NCBI GenBank assembly: GCA_934667865.1
Contig: CAKUMR010000004.1
Span: forward strand, 1 to 17,862
Source of the DNA: an uncultured Oscillospiraceae bacterium
GTDB taxonomy: Bacteria > Bacillota_A > Clostridia > Oscillospirales > Oscillospiraceae
Direction of reading: 5' to 3'
DNA: 17,862 nt
Positions within the stretch are counted from its first letter, which is position 1. Each line of letters begins with the position of its first letter. The notes below the pieces were generated by a model. That model was not told the DNA's origin. It saw only the letters and a list, made by a program, of their open reading frames with translations, and did no database searches. Positions 12,594 through 17,862 of this stretch are shown here, in pieces. The translations under genes were made by a program, and so were the position numbers.

Positions 12594-13318
12594 GCTTCCG
12601 TCCCTCCTGCCAGCTTGATGAAGGCGTTTTCAAAGTCGGTTTCCCCGGCGGCGTCCAGAATTTCCTGCACGGTGCCGCAGAGGCGCAGGCGGCCGTGCGC
12701 CAGAATTGCCACGCGGTCGGCGAGGGAAGCGGCCTCCTCCATATAGTGCGTGGTCAGGATGACCGTCACGCGGCCCTTGAGCTTTTCGATGATGCTCCAG
12801 AGCTCGCGGCGCGCGAGAACATCCAGACCCAGCGTCGGCTCATCGAGGAAGAGGATCTGCGGCTGGGAGATCAGCGCCATGGCGATGGACAGACGGCGCT
12901 GCCAGCCGCCGGAGAGCGTCCCGGCTTTCTGCCCGGCGACCTCCTGCATATGGAATTCCTCCAGCATAGCTGCCGCTTTTTCCTTCGCTTCTTTCCGCGT
13001 GCTGCCGTAAATCCCGGCGATCAGCTCCAGATTTTCGCGCGCAGTGAGCTTGGGCGCGACGGCGGTTTCCTGCGGGGAGAGATTGATGCGGCTTTTGACC
13101 TCCTGCGTCTGGGAGACCAGAGAATAGCCGAGGATCTCTGCGTCGCCGGACGTAGGTGTGAGCAGACCGGAGAGCATTTTGACCGTCGTGGTTTTGCCCG
13201 CGCCGTTGACGCCCAGCAGGGCAAAAAGCTCGCCCTGCTTCACGGTCAGGTCAAGCGCATCCACGGCGGTTTTCTCGCCGTAGCGCTTGGTCAGCTTTTG
13301 TGTTTGGATCGCGTTCAT
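12590..13318 (-). CDS. ABC transporter ATP-binding protein
   Basis: A 242-residue nucleotide-binding subunit with all key motifs: Walker A GVNGAGKTT (36-44), Q-loop Gln83, signature LSGGWQ (135-140), Walker B ILFLDE with Glu160, and H-loop His191. The LLGVNGAGKTTTVKMLSGLLTP sequence and length match the exporter class that pairs with ABC-2 permeases (CcmA/DrrA-like). It is coupled at both ends by ATGA overlaps, to the AbrB-like gene upstream and the permease downstream. Confidence 0.94.
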   Translation of the reverse strand: MNAIQTQKLTKRYGEKTAVDALDLTVKQGELFALLGVNGAGKTTTVKMLSGLLTPTSGDAEILGYSLVSQTQEVKSRINLSPQETAVAPKLTARENLELIAGIYGSTRKEAKEKAAAMLEEFHMQEVAGQKAGTLSGGWQRRLSIAMALISQPQILFLDEPTLGLDVLARRELWSIIEKLKGRVTVILTTHYMEEAASLADRVAILAHGRLRLCGTVQEILDAAGETDFENAFIKLAGGTEA

Positions 13319-13548
13319 TCCGATTTCGCCTCCGGATTCATGTAGGATGTAATGGTTTCCATGATCTTCTGTGCTTCGCTTGCCGGGGGGATGGCAATGC
13401 CCTGCGCGACGTCCGCCAGCAGGAGCAGAGAGCTGCCCGGCACGATGCCGAACATCTCCCGCACTTCGGCGGGAATAACGATCTGCCCCTTGGGGCCGAC
13501 CTTGACGACGGACATGAATTTGCCGGGAGGGAAGGGAGTTGCGCTCAT
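13315..13548 (-). CDS. AbrB/SpoVT-type (MazE-fold) DNA-binding regulator
   Basis: A 77-residue protein with a swapped-hairpin AbrB domain at about 12-57: VVKVGPKGQIVIPAEVREMFGIVPGSSLLLL. Its C-terminal tail (about 58-77) has no recognised domain. It is the first gene of an operon with an ABC exporter, overlapping the ATPase start by ATGA, so it most likely regulates that exporter. A later ATG at codon 12 would begin the domain but has no ribosome-binding site, while the one at 13548 has GGCGGTGA. Toxin-antitoxin MazE use is unlikely because no toxin gene adjoins it. Confidence 0.88.
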   Translation of the reverse strand: MSATPFPPGKFMSVVKVGPKGQIVIPAEVREMFGIVPGSSLLLLADVAQGIAIPPASEAQKIMETITSYMNPEAKSE

Positions 13549-13570
13549 AAAATCACCGCCTTGCAGAATT

Positions 13571-13617
13571 GGTATAACTAGTATAACTGATTATACCATA
13601 ATAACGAAAAAAGTCAA
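13571..13617 (-). promoter_or_regulatory. Promoter and operator of the AbrB-ABC operon
   Basis: On the minus strand, TTGACT (complement of 13612-13617), a 16-base spacer and TATAAT (complement of 13590-13595). Overlapping the -10 and start site are three GTATAA half-sites: GTATAAC at 13572-13578 and 13581-13587 in direct repeat (9-base period), and TTATAC at 13591-13596 in reverse. The outer pair forms GGTATAA-N13-TTATACC (13571-13597). This A/T-rich cluster is a natural site for the AbrB-like product. Confidence 0.7.
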
Positions 13618-13632
13618 GTGGAGAAAGGAATA

Positions 13633-13666
13633 GAAAAACAGAGGCGGCTGCTGGAGCAGCCGCCTC
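13633..13666 (-). terminator. Likely terminator of the surface-protein transcript (outer half of island 2)
   Basis: The stem GAGGCGGCTGC/GCAGCCGCCTC (13641-13666, four-base loop) is followed on the minus strand by TGTTTTTC. The second copy of the stem (13897-13922), closer to the surface-protein stop, lacks a T-run on its minus-strand downstream side but has TGTTTT on its outer, plus-strand side. Confidence 0.6.
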
Positions 13667-13922
13667 AGACTATCAAAAAACCTATCCAGCCAAAGTACTC
13701 GGAGGGAAGAAAAGAGTGAAAGGAAACCGTCCCACCGAGCCGCGGCGAGGCGTTTCGGAGCGCAACCGCCGCGTAGCGGCGGCTCTTAGCGCGTAGATGG
13801 GTTTCCTTTCGCGTTCAATCACCCGCCGCAGCGACTACGAAATGGTATTTTGCAATTTTGCGCCTCATCTTGTCAAAAAGACTATTTTGACAAGATGAGG
13901 CGGCTGCCGGAGCAGCCGCCTC
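13641..13922. repeat. Putative short non-autonomous element (island 2) between duplicated palindromes
   Basis: Two 26-base palindromes (13641-13666 and 13897-13922) match at 25 of 26 positions in direct orientation and enclose a 230-base core. The core ends read CAGACTATCAAAAA (left, sharing the final C of the palindrome) and CATCTTGTCAAAAT (right, other strand). The interior has an 11-bp stem GAAAGGAAACC (13718-13728) with its complement at 13800-13810, enclosing CCGCCGC-GTA-GCGGCGG (13766-13782). Near the right end is an 18-bp perfect stem (13861-13878 with 13885-13902). The architecture repeats that of island 1. Confidence 0.5.
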
Positions 13923-13934
13923 TGTTTTATGGGA

Positions 13935-16900
13935 TTACTTGCTTGCCTTGGACTTCTTCTTGCCGAAGATGACTGCAAGGACAGTGCCGGCGCTGAGGAT
14001 CATCAGGGAGATCCAGAGCATCAGGCTGCTCTCGTCGCCGGTCTTCGGGGTCTTTGTTGCAGGAATGACGGTGTTTTCATTCTGCTTCAGTCCGCAGGTC
14101 TTGCACTCCTCGTGCTTTTTGCCAGCCTTCTTGGAGGTTGCCTCCACGTCGGTGACCCACTCAAAGGTGTGCTTTTCCTTCTCGCTGCGCTTGGTGCAGC
14201 CGTCGTTCTTGCACTCGTGACAATGGCCTTCTGCGTCATGCTTCCACTCGCCGGTGAAGTCATGCTCCTTGGCGGCCGTCGTGATCTCATCGCAGAATTT
14301 GCAGCGGATCTCGGTGGTGCAGTCGCCGTCGTCTTCCTCAGGCGTGTGGCCGTCATTGACGGTGAGGGTGACGGTGGTCTTGTTGCCGGCCTCGTCGATG
14401 ACTTCAAGCGTCTGCTCACCGTCTGCCGGGTTGATCTTCAGACCGTTGTTGTTGTCAAGCTCGACCGTCTTGCCGTTCAGAGTGACGGTCTTGATGTAGC
14501 GCTCGTTGATCGTGACATCGACCGCTTCGCAGTAGGTCTTGCCATCCTCTGCGCCGATGATCACGGGTGCGGTTGCATCCAGAACAATGCCGTCGGAGGA
14601 GAGCCAGGTCACGTTGCCGGCCTGATCGGTCAGCTTCGCATAGACGACGAACTCGCCGTCAGGCTTGATCTCAAAGGCTTCGGTGTAAGCGGTGAGCTCC
14701 TTACCCTCCAGCTCCTGCTGGGTGAGAGCGGTTTCCGTCGGGTTCTCATCGACGTAGTACTCGATCGTGACGTCCAGACCGCTGTTGTCCTCGGCGGTAA
14801 TGGTCACGGTCTGCTTCTCACTGCGGTACAGGCCGAAGGTGATGGATTCGAGGAGCTTATCCCATGCGCTCTTGTCGACCGTGATCTTGCCGGTGGGAGG
14901 CGTGACATCCTTCCACTCTGCCTTGATCGTGACGTTTTCGGCAGGCATGGTTTCGGGGACGGAATCCCACTTCACGAATTCATAGCCCTCTCTGATCGGG
15001 TTGACAGGAGGCATGATCGCCGCGCCGAAGCGAACCTCGCCGCTCGGATCGTCGTTCTCCCAAGCGCCGCCGTTGGCATCCCAGGTGAGCGTGTAGGAGT
15101 TGCGGTCATAGTAAACCTTGACGACCGTGCTGCCGGTACCGTCGATGTTGAGCTGATCAAACGCCTTGGCGGTGAAGCCGGTGTAGGACTTTGCCGCTGC
15201 TGCGGTCAGGGTGTCAGTCGTGCCGGAGAGAGGCTCCGTCTCGGCCAGCGTGTACCCGTCATCGTTCACATTCTGCTGGTAGTGCTCAACCGTGTATGCG
15301 GTGTCGGTGTTTGCCGTCCACTGTGCATAGAGGGTGATTCCGCTCTCCCCGGTCGCGGTGAACTCGACCTCGTCGTCATAAGCGGTGCCGGTGCCGTCGG
15401 CCATGGTGTTCCAGCCGGCGAAGGTGTAGCCGGGTCTGGTGAACCGAGATTTGGTCAGCTTTGCGGATTCATTGCCTGTAAGGGTCTGAGCATCCATTTC
15501 GCCCTGACCGCCGTTTGCGTCAAAGGTGATGACGAAAACAGGCGTGCAGAGGACGTCCGCACGGTTGCGGATGCGGATACGCTGCGCGACAGGCGTGCCA
15601 TCTTCAAGGACGAAGGTGTTGTCATAGGAGGCAAGACCCGTGGCGACCACGTGGCAGCCAACGACAGCGTTCTTCACGTCTTCCGCGGTGGTGATGTAGC
15701 CGTCGATGAAGACGCGGGCTTCCTTGCCGGAGGCGTCCTTGACCATGATGGTCTGGATCAGGCCGTTGGCGTACTCGATCTTCGTCGCGGTGCCCTCGAC
15801 AGTAACGAGGCTGCCGAGATAGCCCTGATTTTCAAGCTCCGCTGCGGTGACCTTCTTCGGCTCGACCGGCGTTTCCTCACCGAGCTTCTCGATGGAGGTA
15901 ACGGCGATCTGGCGCTCGCCCTGATAGGAGCTGGTCTTGCCGGTGATGCGGACCTTGTCGCCGATCTTGTAGTTGCCGGCAACAGGGAAGGCGTTGATAC
16001 CTGCGGTTTCGTCCTGCACATAGATGCAGTCAAAGAACGCGGTGTCCTTGTCATAACCGGAGGCGTTGGAGGTCACAATACCCTCGATGGTGTACTTGAT
16101 GCCCTCTTCTTCCTGTGCCTGAACCTCGGCGATCGGGGTGATCTTGATGGGGTTGAGGTACTTGATCAGGTTTTCGCAGATCTTGTAGTTGGAGTAGTTC
16201 TTTTCGGAACCATTGTCACTGATGGTTGCCTGCACTTCGAAGTTGGACATGAAGGCTGCGCCGGAAACGACGATCAGGCCCTTGCCGTCGAGCTTCTCGG
16301 AGGCCATGACCATCAGACGGTTGTCGCCTTCCTTGTAGGCGTACTTCGGAATGCCGGCGCCGCCGAGGCCGTCCTGATCCACGTCTACGGAGTAGGTCGA
16401 TGCATGGCCGTAAACAGCGGGGGAAACGGTTGCGGGCAGGGTAGAGGTTGCCGTGCCGTTCGCATCCACAGCGTAGATGCTTGCGCCGCCGTAGTGGCTG
16501 AAGCGCTCGGTATAGAGCTTGTCATAGGGGTGCTCTGCGTCGACTTCCACACGATCCAGCAGGAAGTTCTCCATGTTGTAGTCGCTGAAGTACAGACGCC
16601 ACTTGTCCACGCCGTCGGCCGCGCTGCGGACATCGTCATAGGTAGCGTCGTCCGAGATGCGGAGGCTGGAGCCGAGTGCTGCGAGCACCTCGTTCTGCGT
16701 GGCGGCCATGTGCTTGATGGCGGGGTTGTTCTGGATCACGTCGTAGTTTTCGTAGTTATCCGACCAGCCGGCCAGCACTACGGTGCCGCCATTGGCGTTG
16801 AATGCCTTGATCGCCGCGAGTTCCGCTTCGCTGTAGGTCTTGGGATCCTTCTGCGCAGCTTCCAGACGGCGGGACGGAGCGGTGAGGATCAGAGCCTTGT

Positions 16901-17862
16901 ACTTCTCGTTGGAGCAGGCGGCGATCAGCTCTTCACTGGTCTTGAGTTCCACGGTGCGGACGGAATACTGGGCAGCAAGGTTACCGAAGTTGCCCATGGA
17001 GTCCTTGTAGTTGCCTGCCACATACTCGTTGTAGTGGGAAGCGTCGATGCCGATGTAGACCAGAGAATCTGCGTCCAGAACATCCAGCTCGATCTGCTTG
17101 GTGAAGGTGTATTCCTTGCCGTTCTGCTCAACAATGGCAGTGACGGTGATGGTGGTGACCTTCGCCGTGGTGGGCGTCCACTTGAAGGTGACTTCCTGCG
17201 TGCTGCTTGCAGCGACAGTGTGCTCGTTTGCGTCCGTGCCGATGACCACGCCGCCGATGGTGTAGGTCAGAGACTTGACGGTTGCATCCGTTCTTTCGCT
17301 GTTGAACAGCGTGGTGGTGAGGGTGAGCTCTTCCTTCGTGACGGGGGTAGCGGTGCCGCAGACGAAGTTGGAGATGCCCAGCTTCAGGGTTTCGCCGACC
17401 CAGACAGGAGCGGTCACGGCCAGATCGCCGTCGCCCTCGGTGACGCGGATGAAGTAGTAGCTGTAGTCGGGGGCCAGCTCGCAGGTGAGGTTGCCGGTGG
17501 CAAGGTCTGCGGGATTGTCCCAGGTGTAGATGGTCTTGCCGGAGTTGACGACGACTTCCACCTTGGTGATGCTGTCGGTCTTATCCGGGTCATTGACGGA
17601 AACCGCGATGTTCAGCTTCTCGGGAACCTCAGAAATGGTGCTGCCCATCATCTGATCGTTGACGGTGTAGTAGATCTCGAGGTTCTTGTCTTCGGTCGCG
17701 TAAACGCGGCGGGCGCGGATGGCGTCGTAAATGCCCTGCTCGGAGAAATCATCGGTGAGGATGACGTCACGGGCGGCGTTTGCGTTGCCCCACTTGCCCT
17801 TGTGGTTGTCCTGGTTGTTGGACGGAGCGACGTGCCAGCCCTTATCCAGCGCCATGATGTAC
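13935..17862 (-). CDS. Giant wall-anchored multidomain protein with PHP/CehA-like enzyme remnant (N-terminus outside window)
   Basis: The frame is open through the right edge, so the internal Met at 17855 is not the start; residues are counted from it. 1-75: end of a PHP/CehA-McbA-type metallohydrolase, with the SNNQDNH segment and IYDAIRARRVYAT. About 155-260: CARDB-like Ig domain. About 262-560: a GATase/ThuA-like Rossmann region (VYIGIDASHYNEY, GGTVVLAGWSDNY). About 567-770: two OB-fold-like units (YTIEGIVT, GDKVRITGK, GSLVTVEGTATK). 774-846 and 920-982: Listeria-Bacteroides repeats, around a MucBP-like unit (853-917). 985-1168: two Ig-like units. 1179-1254: Cys/His-rich segment with three CxxC. 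1269-1306: sortase signal TPKTGD, membrane helix and basic tail KKKSKASK. It is therefore displayed on the wall. PHP plus OB folds hint at phosphoester or nucleic-acid hydrolysis, but the catalytic part is mostly outside the window. No sortase is nearby. Confidence 0.85.
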   Translation of the reverse strand, partial: YIMALDKGWHVAPSNNQDNHKGKWGNANAARDVILTDDFSEQGIYDAIRARRVYATEDKNLEIYYTVNDQMMGSTISEVPEKLNIAVSVNDPDKTDSITKVEVVVNSGKTIYTWDNPADLATGNLTCELAPDYSYYFIRVTEGDGDLAVTAPVWVGETLKLGISNFVCGTATPVTKEELTLTTTLFNSERTDATVKSLTYTIGGVVIGTDANEHTVAASSTQEVTFKWTPTTAKVTTITVTAIVEQNGKEYTFTKQIELDVLDADSLVYIGIDASHYNEYVAGNYKDSMGNFGNLAAQYSVRTVELKTSEELIAACSNEKYKALILTAPSRRLEAAQKDPKTYSEAELAAIKAFNANGGTVVLAGWSDNYENYDVIQNNPAIKHMAATQNEVLAALGSSLRISDDATYDDVRSAADGVDKWRLYFSDYNMENFLLDRVEVDAEHPYDKLYTERFSHYGGASIYAVDANGTATSTLPATVSPAVYGHASTYSVDVDQDGLGGAGIPKYAYKEGDNRLMVMASEKLDGKGLIVVSGAAFMSNFEVQATISDNGSEKNYSNYKICENLIKYLNPIKITPIAEVQAQEEEGIKYTIEGIVTSNASGYDKDTAFFDCIYVQDETAGINAFPVAGNYKIGDKVRITGKTSSYQGERQIAVTSIEKLGEETPVEPKKVTAAELENQGYLGSLVTVEGTATKIEYANGLIQTIMVKDASGKEARVFIDGYITTAEDVKNAVVGCHVVATGLASYDNTFVLEDGTPVAQRIRIRNRADVLCTPVFVITFDANGGQGEMDAQTLTGNESAKLTKSRFTRPGYTFAGWNTMADGTGTAYDDEVEFTATGESGITLYAQWTANTDTAYTVEHYQQNVNDDGYTLAETEPLSGTTDTLTAAAAKSYTGFTAKAFDQLNIDGTGSTVVKVYYDRNSYTLTWDANGGAWENDDPSGEVRFGAAIMPPVNPIREGYEFVKWDSVPETMPAENVTIKAEWKDVTPPTGKITVDKSAWDKLLESITFGLYRSEKQTVTITAEDNSGLDVTIEYYVDENPTETALTQQELEGKELTAYTEAFEIKPDGEFVVYAKLTDQAGNVTWLSSDGIVLDATAPVIIGAEDGKTYCEAVDVTINERYIKTVTLNGKTVELDNNNGLKINPADGEQTLEVIDEAGNKTTVTLTVNDGHTPEEDDGDCTTEIRCKFCDEITTAAKEHDFTGEWKHDAEGHCHECKNDGCTKRSEKEKHTFEWVTDVEATSKKAGKKHEECKTCGLKQNENTVIPATKTPKTGDESSLMLWISLMILSAGTVLAVIFGKKKSKASK

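Larger units (their letters stand above)
13549..13934. other. 386-base gene-free region between the ABC operon and the surface-protein gene
   Basis: The first 70 bases are the promoter/operator of the AbrB operon. The rest holds the second palindrome island (13641-13922) and the terminator of the surface-protein gene. A minus-strand open frame ends near 13665, but it has no start codon and its reading frame runs through the palindromes, so it is not called a gene. Confidence 0.85.

Noticed and set aside
13665..13815. Minus-strand open frame of about 50 codons through island 2
   Set aside because: It opens just after a TGA with no start codon or ribosome-binding site, and its sequence is dictated by the nested palindromes.
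1..17862. CRISPR arrays, tRNA/rRNA genes, phage or transposase genes
   Set aside because: No evenly spaced direct repeats with unique spacers, no cloverleaf or rRNA signatures, and no recombinase or phage protein families were recognised on either strand.

Overview
The window looks like chromosomal DNA from a GC-rich, low-lipid-wall (Gram-positive) gut Firmicute, most likely of the Oscillospiraceae. The pointers are an HrcA/CIRCE operator, strong GGAGG ribosome-binding sites, sigma-A promoters of near-consensus form, a Clostridia-type feoA-feoB-FeoB-associated cluster, a lipoprotein serpin, and a cell-wall protein ending in a PKTGD-type sorting signal with Listeria-Bacteroides repeats. The genus cannot be fixed from sequence reading alone. 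No tRNA, rRNA, CRISPR array, phage gene or transposase was seen.

Layout, left to right. (1) Bases 1-220: the first 19 codons of a probable small heat-shock protein (Hsp20), running off the left edge, preceded by a perfect CIRCE element at 183-209. (2) 221-1917, minus: a response regulator and HAMP histidine kinase with overlapping genes. (3) 2062-3636, plus: a divergent three-gene operon (YjdF-like membrane protein, CDP-alcohol phosphatidyltransferase, 60-residue zinc ribbon). The gap between the two operons carries three tandem repeats with an 11-bp period, the geometry of an OmpR-family binding site. (4) 3727-5010: a secreted lipoprotein serpin. (5) 5011-5441: a non-coding, palindrome-rich island. 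(6) 5442-6434: an HTH regulator fused to four membrane segments and a LiaF-like domain, convergent with uppP (6466-7374, minus). (7) 7513-9304: a marR-MATE efflux operon with a perfect TTGACA-17-TATAAT promoter and a large inverted-repeat operator. (8) 9346-11735, minus: feoA-feoB and a 46-residue FeoB-associated Cys-rich membrane protein. (9) 11847-13548, minus: an AbrB-like regulator, ABC ATPase and ABC-2 permease, each overlapping the next by ATGA. (10) 13549-13934: a second palindrome-rich non-coding island. (11) 13935-17862, minus: the C-terminal 1,300-odd residues of a giant wall-anchored multidomain protein whose N-terminus lies beyond the right edge.

Functionally the window is dominated by the cell envelope: envelope sensing (two-component system, HTH-LiaF fusion), phospholipid head-group chemistry, undecaprenyl-phosphate recycling, drug efflux, iron uptake, export, a surface protease inhibitor and a large surface enzyme.

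The most unusual signal is the pair of non-coding islands. Each is a 230-256 base core sitting between two near-identical copies of a terminator-like palindrome. The palindrome differs between islands but is matched within each island, while all four inward-facing ends share a motif close to CAGACTGTCAAAAA. This suggests a family of short non-autonomous elements that lie inside, and duplicate, transcription-terminator hairpins.
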